From JADMJV01 sp964649085 (lineage in GTDB: Bacteria > Vulcanimicrobiota > Xenobia > Xenobiales > JADMJV01), in assembly GCA_964649085.1 (NCBI GenBank), contig CAZYPN010000023.1, forward strand, positions 36,121 through 100,120: a stretch of DNA of 64,000 nt. The letters are read 5' to 3'. A model generated the notes under the pieces. The model saw only the letters and a program-made list of their open reading frames with translations, was not told the DNA's origin and did not search any database. The number at the start of each line of letters is the position of its first letter. The stretch's first letter is position 1. Positions 17,039 through 26,273 of the stretch are shown piece after piece. Both the position numbers and the translations under genes were made by a program.

Positions 17039-19788
17039 CCTTCGCGACGCAACCTCTGCTGCAGCATCGGTTCGCCGCAGTGTTCGGCAATCCAGTGCCG
17101 GGCCTGGCGGGCCAGCGCGGCAGCCCCGACCAGGTCGGGTTGTTCGGCCCGCAGCAGCGGACCGAAGTGCACCACAAGTTCTCCCGCCCGGGGCACCAGC
17201 TGGGGCCAGGGCATGGCCTGTCGAGTGCCCTGCAGCGCCACACATTGCACCGGCAATCCGGCTTCGGCCGCGATCTGAAACATGCCCAGGTTGAACTGGC
17301 GCAGGCCCGGGGCGCTCTCGACTCCGCCTTCGGGAAAGCCCAGCACTTTGCCACCCGTTCGCACGACCTGGCCGACGTGCTGAGCCAGCTCAGGAGCTGC
17401 TCCGGCCTTTCCTCGGCTGGCTTTAAGATGCCCCATGGCCCGCAAACCGTGGCGCAGCAAACCGTGATCGTAGACCCAGGGGGCCACCACGAAGCGCAGG
17501 GCTTGCGAGTGGGCGGCCAGCAAAACCACCGGGTCCATCATGCTGGCATGATTGCACACCACCAGGCAGGGTTGGTCTGAGGGTTGGCCGATCAGGCGCA
17601 GGCGCAGCCCCAGCAACTTCAGCGTTAGCCTTGCTGCCCCGGGAAGCAGCCCCAAAGCCAGCGAGCCGTTCAGGCGAGATAGCAGCAGGGCGGGCGTACC
17701 CATCAGGCCAAGCAGGCAGGTGGCGGTATAGACGCCTCGTAGCGAGCGCTTCCAGGGTAACTGTCGTGCCAGAGTGAGGGCTTGTTGCCAGCGTCCAGGA
17801 AGATGGGACAGGCTGCCTTCGGCGAATCGACGGGCGCATTCCGAGCGGCGGATTTTGCCGCTTGGGGTTTTGGGAATGGCCCCCGGTGGCAGGGCTACCA
17901 CATGGTCGGCAGCCACCCCCGCCACCTGAGATACCCGTTGTCTCACCCGTTCCTCCAGGTCGTTGCGACGCCTTGCCTGGAGGCGGGTTTCGAAAGCCAC
18001 GACGAAAGATTCGCTGCCCCGGCGATCGGGGGCGGCAAAGGCGGCCACGCAGCCGCGACGGACCCCCTCGAGTTCGGCCACGGCTTCTTCCACGTCCTGG
18101 GGATAGAGGTTCCGGCCGGCCTTGATGATCAGGTCTTTGGCTCGACCGGTGAGATAGATCTCACTCTCGGCCCGATAGGCCAGGTCGCCACTGTCGACCC
18201 AACCCTCGGCGTCCTTGATTTCTGCCGTCGCCTGGGGGTTGCGGTAATATTCGCGAAGGGTGGAGCCGCTGCGGAAAAATAGCCTTCCCTGGTGTCGGTC
18301 GGGCAGGGCCCGTCCCTGAGGGTCCCGGATTTCAATGTCGGTACCCTCCAGAGCCACGCCGGAGGAAACCCAGAGCTGGCCATCGGCGAGAGGTACGGCC
18401 CTGCCCTCGCGTTGAAGCAGATCGGGGTCGATGCAGTCCAGGTGGGCTCCCCGGCCTACCGGCGTGAAGGCGACGGCCAACGAGGCTTCGGCCAACCCGT
18501 AGGCCGGGAAATGGGCGCTAGCCCGAAAGCCAAAGGCGGAGAACCGCTGGCTGAAATGCTCCAGCGTTTCGGGTCGAACCGCTTCGGCTCCGTTGAGGGC
18601 GATTCGCCAGGGACTCAGGTCGAGGCCCTCCAGTTCACTGTCGGCGATGCGGTGGGCACAGAGCTGATAGGCGAAATTGGGGGCGCAGGAAATGGTCCCT
18701 CGGTAGTGGCTCATGGCCCGCAGCCAGCGCGAGGGCCGGGCCAGAAAGTGCTGGGGTCCCATCAGGACCAGGGGAATTCCGTGATAGAGGCTGCCCAGCA
18801 GGCAGCCGATCAGTCCCATGTCGTGGTAGAGCGGCAACCAGCTGACGCAAGTGTCCTCGTCGACGACCTGCATGGCCTTACCAAAGGCGCGAATGTTGTG
18901 CAAGAGGTTGGCGTGGGTGAGGGCTACCCCCTTGGGACGACCGGTGCTGCCTGAGGTGTATTGAATCAGTGCCAGTTCCTCGGCCTGGCCGGCGTGGCGT
19001 GGGGGGGGATCGCCCAGCAGCAAGCTTTCGGCCGATACGACCTGGATTTCAGGGCACTGCAGGCCGAGCAATTGAGTAACACTCCAGGCCCGATCGAAGG
19101 AAATCAGCAGCCGGCAGTCGGCATTGCGCAAAATGGCGATCTGTCGCTGCAGGTAGTCCTCGATCTGGTCGGCCCGGAAGGGAGGATAGAGGGGCACAGG
19201 CACGGCCCCCAGCCAGAGCAGGGCCAGAAAGCCGGCCACAAAGGGCAGCCCGGTGGGAAGCATCAGGGCCACGGTGTGGCCCGGGCCAACCCCAAGCCGG
19301 GCCAGCGAACCGGCCATTTTGCCGGCTTCCTCATAGAGCTCTTCCGGGCTCAACGAACGTTCCAGTCGTCCATCTTCCTCGAAAAAGTACAGCACCCGCT
19401 GGGGCTGGTGTTGCAGCTGGTGATCGAAGGCTTGCATCAGGGTCAGGGCGTGTTCGGGGAAGGGAGGTAGCGGTGCCGGTTCGGGACGTAGCGCTGGCGA
19501 GCCCTGTTGATCGGCCTGTTCTGGGGCTGCCACCACGGCCACCAGGTCGCGCACGCGGGGGGCGGCAAAGAGCGGCTGGGTGGGCAGAGGTTGCCCCAGC
19601 TCGCTTTCCAGCCGGCGGATCAGTTCGGCTCGTTCCAGGCTGCCAATGCCCAGGTCCCACTCCAGGTGCGAGGACAGCCTGACCACCCGAACCTGATCGG
19701 GATGGAGCTGGCGACACAGCTGGTCGACCACGCGCAGAACCCGTTCTGGGTCGGGCGCAGATCGGGAAGTTGGATCGGCAGGCGGCAT
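17035..19788 (-). CDS. Trifunctional ACP / AMP-dependent acyl ligase / PlsC acyltransferase
   Basis: A 917-residue fusion. Residues about 14-88 form an acyl-carrier domain with the phosphopantetheine serine S50 in DLGIGSLERAEL. Residues about 112-680 are a fatty-acyl-AMP ligase/acyl-CoA synthetase, with the P-loop-like YTSGSTGRPKG at 277-287, SWLPLYHDMGLIG and the DSGDLAY and TGRAKDLIIKAGRNLYPQD motifs. Residues about 700-917 form a PlsC-type acyltransferase with NHASMMD (746-752) and FPEGG (818-822). It could activate a fatty acid, load it on its own carrier and transfer it to a glycerol-phosphate-like acceptor. It begins just after the P-type ATPase gene and overlaps the next gene (TTGA). 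Confidence 0.9.
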   Translation of the reverse strand: MPPADPTSRSAPDPERVLRVVDQLCRQLHPDQVRVVRLSSHLEWDLGIGSLERAELIRRLESELGQPLPTQPLFAAPRVRDLVAVVAAPEQADQQGSPALRPEPAPLPPFPEHALTLMQAFDHQLQHQPQRVLYFFEEDGRLERSLSPEELYEEAGKMAGSLARLGVGPGHTVALMLPTGLPFVAGFLALLWLGAVPVPLYPPFRADQIEDYLQRQIAILRNADCRLLISFDRAWSVTQLLGLQCPEIQVVSAESLLLGDPPPRHAGQAEELALIQYTSGSTGRPKGVALTHANLLHNIRAFGKAMQVVDEDTCVSWLPLYHDMGLIGCLLGSLYHGIPLVLMGPQHFLARPSRWLRAMSHYRGTISCAPNFAYQLCAHRIADSELEGLDLSPWRIALNGAEAVRPETLEHFSQRFSAFGFRASAHFPAYGLAEASLAVAFTPVGRGAHLDCIDPDLLQREGRAVPLADGQLWVSSGVALEGTDIEIRDPQGRALPDRHQGRLFFRSGSTLREYYRNPQATAEIKDAEGWVDSGDLAYRAESEIYLTGRAKDLIIKAGRNLYPQDVEEAVAELEGVRRGCVAAFAAPDRRGSESFVVAFETRLQARRRNDLEERVRQRVSQVAGVAADHVVALPPGAIPKTPSGKIRRSECARRFAEGSLSHLPGRWQQALTLARQLPWKRSLRGVYTATCLLGLMGTPALLLSRLNGSLALGLLPGAARLTLKLLGLRLRLIGQPSDQPCLVVCNHASMMDPVVLLAAHSQALRFVVAPWVYDHGLLRHGLRAMGHLKASRGKAGAAPELAQHVGQVVRTGGKVLGFPEGGVESAPGLRQFNLGMFQIAAEAGLPVQCVALQGTRQAMPWPQLVPRAGELVVHFGPLLRAEQPDLVGAAALARQARHWIAEHCGEPMLQQRLRREG

Positions 19789-19789
19789 G

Positions 19790-22366
19790 CTAGGTAGCTT
19801 CGGGCTCGCTCTTGGCGTCCCTGGAATGACTGGCCGTGGGGCGCAGCTGGGTCAGCAGGCTGACGGGAATGACCAGCAGGCTGACCAGGGCGGCCTGAGC
19901 CCAGTTGGCGCCCGACACCGGTGCCGTGCGGAAGGCGGTCTGAAACAGGGGATTGTAGACCAGCAGTAGATGCAGCAACAGAACCACGACGATGCCGGCG
20001 GGAACCGCCAGGTTGAGAGGCTGGCGCAGCCAGCTCAGCCCGTGCAAGCCGCGGCACACCCAAAGATAGAGGCACTGATTGAGGATCAGCGTGGTCAGTG
20101 CCTGACTCTGGGCTTGAGCCAGCGAGTCGGAGGCTTCCAGGGCGTTCATGAAGTCAAGCAGGGTCGAACCTGCCATGACGAACGAGACCATGAAGCTGCG
20201 CACCCAGAGCTGGCCACTCATCAACGGGGCGTCGGGTCGTCGGGGGGGGCGTTCCATAATGTCGGATTCGGAACGTTCGAAGGCCAGGGGCAGCGAGAGG
20301 GCAACGCTGGCCAGCAGGTTGATCCACAGAATTTGAATCGGCTCCAGGGGCCAGATCGGATGCTGGCCTTTGAGAGGGAAGAACGTCATGGCCGCAACCT
20401 GAATCCAGGCCAGGCTCAGGTTGGTCGGCAGCAGGAAGGCCAGGGCCTTCACCAGGTTGTCGTAGACCCGGCGCCCCTCGCGGACGGCGTTGACGATGGT
20501 GGCGAAGTTGTCGTCCACCAGCACCATGTCGGCGGCCTCGCGCGACACCGAAGTGCCGGTTTTCCCCATGGCCACACCGATCTCGGCCTGTCGCAACGCG
20601 GGCGCGTCGTTGACGCCGTCGCCCGTCATCACCACCACTTCTCGCGTCTTTTGCAGAGCTTTCACCAAATCGAGCTTTTGCTCGGGCTCGACGCGGGCAA
20701 AGACGTAGCACTGCTGGGCCTCGCGAGAAAACTCTTCGGCACTCATTTTTTTGAGTTGGGGGCCGCTCAGGGCCTTCTGATTGGGCAGGTTGAGTTGCCC
20801 GGCGATGGCCTGAGCCGTAACGGGATGGTCGCCCGTGATCATCTTCACGCGAATGCCCGCTCGGTGACACAGGCCAATGGCCTCGCGAGCCTCCTCTCGA
20901 GGAGGGTCGATCATGGCCTGCAAACCCAGCAGCTTGAGGTTTCGAGCCGATTCGATGCTCAAGGGTCCGTCCAGTTCGACCTCGGCCACGGCCAGCACCC
21001 GCATTCCCTCGCGAGCCATCTGCTCGAGGGCCGACTCCAACTGAGGGTCGACCTCCTGGCAGCGAGCCAGGATTTCCTCGGGAGCGCCTTTGAAATAGGC
21101 CAGCTTGTCGTGAGCCGTGGCCATCCAGCGCAGGTCAGAGTCGAAAGGCACTTCGCCCGTGCGAGGGGAGGCCTTGCGCCAGGCTTCCAGGTCGGCCCCC
21201 CAGTTGCGAGCCGCTTCCAGCAGGGCGATTTCCGTAGGATCGCCGTGCTCGGGATCGAGGCTGGCATCGTTGCACAGCACCGAGGCCCGCATAAGGCCTT
21301 CCAGTTCGGGTTGCTGGCCGGGCATTTTGCTGCGCCCCAGCGAGGGGGCCCAGGTATCCACCACGGTCATGCGGTTGGTGGTCAGGGTGCCGGTCTTGTC
21401 GCTGCAGATGACGGTGGCGCTGCCCAGCGTTTCCACCGCTGCCAGGCGACGAATCAATGCATTGCGCGCGCCCATGCGGCGAACCCCCAGCGCCAGAGCG
21501 ATGGTGACAATGGCGGGCAGCCCTTCGGGTACGGCCGCCACCGCCAGGGTGACCGCCGCCAGTACGGAATCGCCCCAGCTCAGGCCCCGGAATCGCGCGA
21601 CCCCCATCAGCAGCGCAGAGAGCACCACAATGGCCGTGCTGAGCTGCTTGCCCAGGATGGCCATCTGCTGCATCATAGGGGTTTCTACTTCGTCGGCCTT
21701 GTGCAGCAGCTGGGAAATGCGTCCGAATTCGCTGTTGAGGCCCGTGCCCGTTACCAGCACTCGGGCGGTGCCGCGGTTGACCAGGGTGCCGCCATACACC
21801 ATGTTGTGACGTTCGGCCAGCGGCGTTTCTTGTTCCAGAGCATCGAGCGACTTGGCCACGGGCAAGGCTTCGCCGGTGAGAAGGGACTCGTTGGCTTCCA
21901 GGCTGTAGACTTCGACGAGGCGACCGTCGGCCGGGATCTGGTCGCCGGGCTGCAAAGCCATCAGGTCGCCCACCACGAGGTCTTTGGCCGAGACCTCGAG
22001 CACTTCACCGCCGCGCACCACCCGTGCCAGCGAGGGCACCAGTTGGCCCAGCGAGCGGATCGATTTGCGAGCCTGCCACTCCTGAATCGAGCCGACCATG
22101 GCGTTGAGCACCACCACGGCGATAATGGCCAGCGAGTCGCTGATTTTGCCCACGGCCAGGCCCAGGGTGGTTGAGAAGATCAGCACCAGAATCAGCGGGT
22201 CGAGAAGTTGCGAGAGCACGATACCGAAAAGACTTTTGCCCGGTGGCTCGGGGAAAGCGTTGGGGCCGTCGCGCTTCAGGCGCTCGGCTGCCTCGGTCGG
22301 GCTCAGTCCCTGGTTGCTGCTCCCCAGTTGCTGCAGGAGCTCGTCGAGGGGCAGGTGATGGCTCAT
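19790..22366 (-). CDS. P-type cation-transporting ATPase (P2-like), altered ion site
   Basis: An 858-residue P-type ATPase. The ATG at 22366 overlaps the previous stop (TGATG). The actuator motif LTGEALPV, phosphorylation motif SDKTGTLTTN (D323), KGAPEEI, TGDHPVTAQAIA and MTGDGVNDAPALRQAEIGVAMG are all intact. There is an N-terminal cation-ATPase domain and about ten membrane helices. Helix M4 keeps PEGLP. By comparison with SERCA, however, the M5 glutamate and the M6 Thr-Asp pair appear replaced (PTNLSLAW and WINLLASV), so site I for calcium is not conserved and the transported ion is uncertain. It lies between an SDR gene and the ACP-ligase fusion on the same strand. Confidence 0.93.
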   Translation of the reverse strand: MSHHLPLDELLQQLGSSNQGLSPTEAAERLKRDGPNAFPEPPGKSLFGIVLSQLLDPLILVLIFSTTLGLAVGKISDSLAIIAVVVLNAMVGSIQEWQARKSIRSLGQLVPSLARVVRGGEVLEVSAKDLVVGDLMALQPGDQIPADGRLVEVYSLEANESLLTGEALPVAKSLDALEQETPLAERHNMVYGGTLVNRGTARVLVTGTGLNSEFGRISQLLHKADEVETPMMQQMAILGKQLSTAIVVLSALLMGVARFRGLSWGDSVLAAVTLAVAAVPEGLPAIVTIALALGVRRMGARNALIRRLAAVETLGSATVICSDKTGTLTTNRMTVVDTWAPSLGRSKMPGQQPELEGLMRASVLCNDASLDPEHGDPTEIALLEAARNWGADLEAWRKASPRTGEVPFDSDLRWMATAHDKLAYFKGAPEEILARCQEVDPQLESALEQMAREGMRVLAVAEVELDGPLSIESARNLKLLGLQAMIDPPREEAREAIGLCHRAGIRVKMITGDHPVTAQAIAGQLNLPNQKALSGPQLKKMSAEEFSREAQQCYVFARVEPEQKLDLVKALQKTREVVVMTGDGVNDAPALRQAEIGVAMGKTGTSVSREAADMVLVDDNFATIVNAVREGRRVYDNLVKALAFLLPTNLSLAWIQVAAMTFFPLKGQHPIWPLEPIQILWINLLASVALSLPLAFERSESDIMERPPRRPDAPLMSGQLWVRSFMVSFVMAGSTLLDFMNALEASDSLAQAQSQALTTLILNQCLYLWVCRGLHGLSWLRQPLNLAVPAGIVVVLLLHLLLVYNPLFQTAFRTAPVSGANWAQAALVSLLVIPVSLLTQLRPTASHSRDAKSEPEAT

Positions 22367-23412
22367 CAGCCCACCGGAGCCGGATGGCGTCGCACGTATT
22401 CCACCAATCGTGGCAGCACACGCCGAATGTCGGGGCACTCGATGCCGCTTCCCTGCAAAGCCAACAGCGTATTGTCGCAGAGGTAGTGGGTGGGGTGTAC
22501 GAAATAGTCGACCATCGCCGGCGTGAAACCCGACCAGCGCGAGGCCCAGGGAAGGTGCCGCAAGGCCAGCTTGGCCAGGGCCAGAGGCAAGGGCAGATGA
22601 AGGATTTTTCGCCCGGTATTGCGGCCGATCTCGCTGACCATCTCGGCCACCGTCAGCGGGTTGGGGTCGCACAGCTGATAGACCGTGCCAGGAATGCTTT
22701 TGTGCAGGCTGAGGTGAGTGAGGGCATCGAGCACATAGTCCTGGGTCACCAGATTCAGGCGCGACACCGTAGGGTCGCCGATGCGCGGCAGCACCGACAG
22801 CCACGGGAAACGCAGCACCCAGCGAATCACCGGGTAGGGTCCATCGTACTTCAGTGTGGCGCCGCTACGACTGTCGCCCACCACGATGCCGGGGCGATAG
22901 ATCACCCAGGGCAACCGGGTTTTCTGCACCTCGACTTCGGCCAGGAATTTGGTTTCCTCGTAGTAGTTGTTGAACGACTGCCCCTTGTCCAGGTCGGTTT
23001 CGCGGAAGGGACCGGCATAGCGGCCACTGACGTAACAGGTGCTGACGTAGTGAAGCCGCGACAGGCTGGAAAGGCGCTGAGCATAGTCGAGCACGTGCTG
23101 GGTGCCTTCCAGATTGATGCGCAGCCCCAGCGAACGCTCCACATTCAGGTCGTAAAGCGCGGCAAAGTGAAAGATCTCCTGAGCTTCCAGCGGCTGCTCC
23201 AGGCCCAACCCGGGGCGGGTGATGTCGCCGGCCACCAGGTCGACCCGAGCATGCAGCCCGGGATCGATGCTTTGTAGCCGTTGACGGGCCACCTCCATAA
23301 AGCGCGGTTCGACCAGGCAGAGCAACTGGCTGTCAGCGCGCTGGTTGAGAATTCGAGGGAGTAAATTGCTGGCCAGAAAGCCAGGGTAGCCGGTAATCAG
23401 TAGACGACTCAT
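22366..23412 (-). CDS. SDR-family NAD(P)-dependent oxidoreductase
   Basis: A 348-residue extended short-chain dehydrogenase related to thioester-reductase and epimerase-type proteins. The Rossmann loop is TGYPGFLASNLLP at the N terminus. A YVSTCYVSG segment supplies the catalytic Ser/Thr and YYEETK the Tyr-x-x-x-Lys pair; RPGIVVGDSRSG follows as in NAD-binding-4 proteins. It is the first gene of a leftward lipid operon and divergent from a fatty acyl reductase of similar fold. A role in acyl reduction or modification is plausible; the substrate is unknown. Confidence 0.82.
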   Translation of the reverse strand: MSRLLITGYPGFLASNLLPRILNQRADSQLLCLVEPRFMEVARQRLQSIDPGLHARVDLVAGDITRPGLGLEQPLEAQEIFHFAALYDLNVERSLGLRINLEGTQHVLDYAQRLSSLSRLHYVSTCYVSGRYAGPFRETDLDKGQSFNNYYEETKFLAEVEVQKTRLPWVIYRPGIVVGDSRSGATLKYDGPYPVIRWVLRFPWLSVLPRIGDPTVSRLNLVTQDYVLDALTHLSLHKSIPGTVYQLCDPNPLTVAEMVSEIGRNTGRKILHLPLPLALAKLALRHLPWASRWSGFTPAMVDYFVHPTHYLCDNTLLALQGSGIECPDIRRVLPRLVEYVRRHPAPVG

Positions 23413-23465
23413 AGCGCTGCCTTCCCGACCAGGGCAGAGGTACCCTGGCGGCGAACTGGGCCAGC

Positions 23466-25310
23466 ATGGCTTCCCCTGAATTCGACCCCTCCCAGTACAT
23501 CGAGAAGGTCTGCCTGGCCACCGATGAGGTGCTTCCCGACCCCATCGAGCCCGAGCAACTTCTGGTCAAGCACTACCGTGACTACCATGTGGTGGACACC
23601 TACGCTCGCTCGCTCATGAGCTGGTTGGTGAAGAGCACCGGCGACGAGGAAAAGGCGCGCGGCTTTATGCGCAAAGTGCGCAGTTTCGGACGGGCTACCT
23701 CCAATCTGGTGGCTAAGGCTTTGGGCAAAGACCCCGACAATGTCTCCAAGGCCCTGTTCGGCCTGCGCAAGCGCGATTTCTACTTCCGCTTCAAGCGTCA
23801 CCCCTACACCGCAGAACAGATCACCGAACGGCTGGAAGCCCTCAAGCAGCAGGCTCGAGCTCAGGCGGGTAAGGGGCTGGTGCGAATTTTGCTCACCGGT
23901 GGCACGGGCTTCGTCGGTAAAGAAATCCTCTATCAGGCGGCCCAACTGGACGAGATCGCCGAGGTGGTCGTGCTGATCCGCCCCAAAACCGTGCGCAATC
24001 GCGCCACCGGCGAGGTAATCGCCCACTTTACCCCCGAAGATCGCGGGCGCGAACTGCTGCAAGAGCTCTGGATCGAAGGTGGGCACAAGTTTACCTTTAT
24101 CGACGGTGACATCGAAAAGCCGAATATGGGCCTGTCCGAAGAGACGATTCAGGAACTGGCCGGGCGCATTACCCACGTGATTCACTGCGCCGCCAGCGTG
24201 GCCTTCGACGACCCTTATCCCGATTCGTTTCGGGCCAATGTGCTGGGCAGTCAGAATGCGCTGCAGTTTTCGCTGCGTTTGCAGCAGGCGCCCGACAGTC
24301 CCTACGTTTCCCACGTGTCGGTGGAGACGTCCTACATTCATGGCCGTCAGGTTCGCCAGACAGCGCGCGAGGACGAGATCGTCTTTCCGCGCAACTTCTA
24401 CAACAACTACTACGAGCTGACCAAGGCCCTGGCCTCGCTGGAAACCGAGCGCTTTATGCTCGAGCACGGGCTGCGGGTGGTTCAGTTGTGTCCGGCCATC
24501 GTGATCGGCGAGGGGCGCACGGGCAACAATCGGGGCGACCAGAAGGTGGTCAACGCGCCGGTCAACGCCTTCGGTCGAGCCAAGCGACTGCTGAAAGAGA
24601 GCCAGGGCGATTGGGTGCGGCGTTCGCAGGCGGAGGTGCTGTTCCGCATGGCCAAGGTCTTCCCCGGCGACCCTTCGGCCGAGCTAAACCTGATTCCGGT
24701 CGACTGGGTGGCTCGCGGAATTCTGGCGGCCACTCTGCGGCCCCGCTCGGTGGGAGAACGCATCCATCTGGCCACCGACAATCGCATCACGGCTCAGCAG
24801 ATTCGCGAGGTCATCCGCAAGGAACTGCGCATCCAGATCAGCCTGCTCGAGCCCACCTTGAACCGCAACGTGCACCTGCCGGTGATGACCAAGGTGCTCA
24901 CCGGCCTCAAGCAGCCCAAGGTGGCCCACGCCTTGAGCAAGTTGGGCAACATTTTCGGGGGCTACAGCGAGTTCGGCCAGCCCGTTCATCAGGTCGGCAA
25001 CGACGTGGACATTCTGGGCCTGCCTCTGCCGCGTCCCAACACGCTGGACGCCTTCCGCATGCTTTGTCGACACAACAAATATGTGCAGGAGTTTGGCGCA
25101 GTGAAAGACACGCTGGAGCTTTCCCGCCGGGAAAAGCTCTGGACCGAATGGCTCAACGAAATCGAACAGGAAACCGGCGAACCGCCCAGCGCCATGAAGT
25201 CCAAGGAGTTCTACCGGCGCTTCTGTGAGGCTTTCGATCGCGACAGCTTCACCCGTCGAGATCCTTCAACTCAGAACAAGGAACCCGAACAGGCCGGCCG
25301 AAGCCGCTGA
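23466..25310 (+). CDS. Fatty acyl reductase (NAD-binding-4 family)
   Basis: A 614-residue reductase. An N-terminal helical region of about 135 residues precedes the Rossmann domain with LLTGGTGFVGKEILYQ (144-151 loop). IHCAASVAFDDPY and the catalytic YxxxK in NNYYELTK (Y316, K320) follow, with the RVVQLCPAIVIGEGRTG stretch after them. The C-terminal part is helical, as in fatty acyl-CoA reductases. Such enzymes reduce fatty acyl-CoA or acyl-ACP to alcohol or aldehyde. It starts the rightward operon continuing with a lipase-like hydrolase, a wax ester synthase and an aldehyde dehydrogenase, which supports a wax-ester or neutral-lipid role. No clear ribosome binding site precedes the ATG. Confidence 0.87.
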   Translation: MASPEFDPSQYIEKVCLATDEVLPDPIEPEQLLVKHYRDYHVVDTYARSLMSWLVKSTGDEEKARGFMRKVRSFGRATSNLVAKALGKDPDNVSKALFGLRKRDFYFRFKRHPYTAEQITERLEALKQQARAQAGKGLVRILLTGGTGFVGKEILYQAAQLDEIAEVVVLIRPKTVRNRATGEVIAHFTPEDRGRELLQELWIEGGHKFTFIDGDIEKPNMGLSEETIQELAGRITHVIHCAASVAFDDPYPDSFRANVLGSQNALQFSLRLQQAPDSPYVSHVSVETSYIHGRQVRQTAREDEIVFPRNFYNNYYELTKALASLETERFMLEHGLRVVQLCPAIVIGEGRTGNNRGDQKVVNAPVNAFGRAKRLLKESQGDWVRRSQAEVLFRMAKVFPGDPSAELNLIPVDWVARGILAATLRPRSVGERIHLATDNRITAQQIREVIRKELRIQISLLEPTLNRNVHLPVMTKVLTGLKQPKVAHALSKLGNIFGGYSEFGQPVHQVGNDVDILGLPLPRPNTLDAFRMLCRHNKYVQEFGAVKDTLELSRREKLWTEWLNEIEQETGEPPSAMKSKEFYRRFCEAFDRDSFTRRDPSTQNKEPEQAGRSR

Positions 25311-25311
25311 A

Positions 25312-26271
25312 ATGCCCAGTCCGCAGAGCTTTTTGATAAGCATGGCCTTGCGGCATCTGGTGAAGAGCCGGAGTCGCGACGATGTTGACGTGCCGATGGC
25401 GCGGACCCGCGTCGACCGCTGGGTGAACCTTTTCGGAAGCCTGGGTCGGCTACACCAGGGGCTGTTTACGGCCGACTTTCGGGCGCAGCAAGGTCCGGTT
25501 CAGGGTGAGTGGGCCCTGCCTCGCAACGGAAGTCACGCCCATCAGGTGGTGCTGTATTTACACGGTGGCGGATACTTCTTCTGCTCTCCCAAAACCCACC
25601 GTTCGATCACCTCGGCGCTGGCTCACGGCCTTCAGGTTCCCACTCTGGCTCTGCAGTACCGTCTGGCTCCCGAATACCCCTATCCAGCAGCCCTGGAAGA
25701 TGCGCTGGCCGGATACCGCTGGCTGTTGGACCAGGGCTATGCTGCCGAGCACATCGCCGTGGCCGGCGACTCGGCCGGTGGCGGGCTGGCGCTGGCCTTG
25801 CTGGTCTGCCTGCGCGAAATGGGCTGGCCTCTGCCGGCTGCCTGCGCGCTGTTTTGCCCCTGGACCGATCTGGCCGCCACCGGGCCTTCGCTAGACCTGA
25901 ACGATATTCACTGTGCCATGTTCTCGGCCGAAGGCATTCGCAAGGCCCGACTGCTCTATGTGGGCCATGCCAATCCCTACGACCCCCGCATTTCTCCCCT
26001 CTACGCCGACCTGCGGGGCTTGCCGCCACTTTTTGTGCACGCCAGCGACAGCGAAGTTTTGCGCGATGATTCCAGTCGACTGGCCCAGAAGGCCCGCCTG
26101 GCCGGTGTCAACACGCGTTACAAGCTGTGGCGACGTCAGCCACATGTCTGGCAACTGTTTCATCGCTGGATGCCCGAGGGTCGCACCTCGCTGCAGGAAG
26201 CGATGGATTTTCTGGCCACTCACCTGGGCGCCGTGGGGGAGCCCGTCGGACTTCCCTACGAGCCGATCTAG
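25312..26271 (+). CDS. HSL-family alpha/beta hydrolase
   Basis: A 319-residue carboxylesterase/lipase of the hormone-sensitive-lipase family. I choose the ATG at 25312, one base after the reductase stop, because earlier starts lie inside that gene. The oxyanion motif LHGGGYFF is at about 83-90, QYRLAPEYPYPAALED follows, and the nucleophile elbow GDSAGGG has S154. A late histidine in RRQPHVWQLF completes the triad with an Asp in the HASDSEVLRDDS region. It could hydrolyse acyl esters made by the neighbouring wax ester synthase. The next gene starts 2 bp downstream. Confidence 0.88.
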   Translation: MPSPQSFLISMALRHLVKSRSRDDVDVPMARTRVDRWVNLFGSLGRLHQGLFTADFRAQQGPVQGEWALPRNGSHAHQVVLYLHGGGYFFCSPKTHRSITSALAHGLQVPTLALQYRLAPEYPYPAALEDALAGYRWLLDQGYAAEHIAVAGDSAGGGLALALLVCLREMGWPLPAACALFCPWTDLAATGPSLDLNDIHCAMFSAEGIRKARLLYVGHANPYDPRISPLYADLRGLPPLFVHASDSEVLRDDSSRLAQKARLAGVNTRYKLWRRQPHVWQLFHRWMPEGRTSLQEAMDFLATHLGAVGEPVGLPYEPI

Positions 26272-26273
26272 CC

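Noticed and set aside
19970..22174. Long open frame (734 codons) on the plus strand opposite the P-type ATPase gene
   Set aside because: Its composition (His, Gln, Arg, Gly rich) is that of an antisense shadow in high-GC DNA, and the opposite strand encodes a complete ATPase with all motifs.
22171..23277. 368-codon plus-strand frame opposite the SDR gene
   Set aside because: No start context and typical shadow composition; the SDR has Rossmann and YxxxK motifs.
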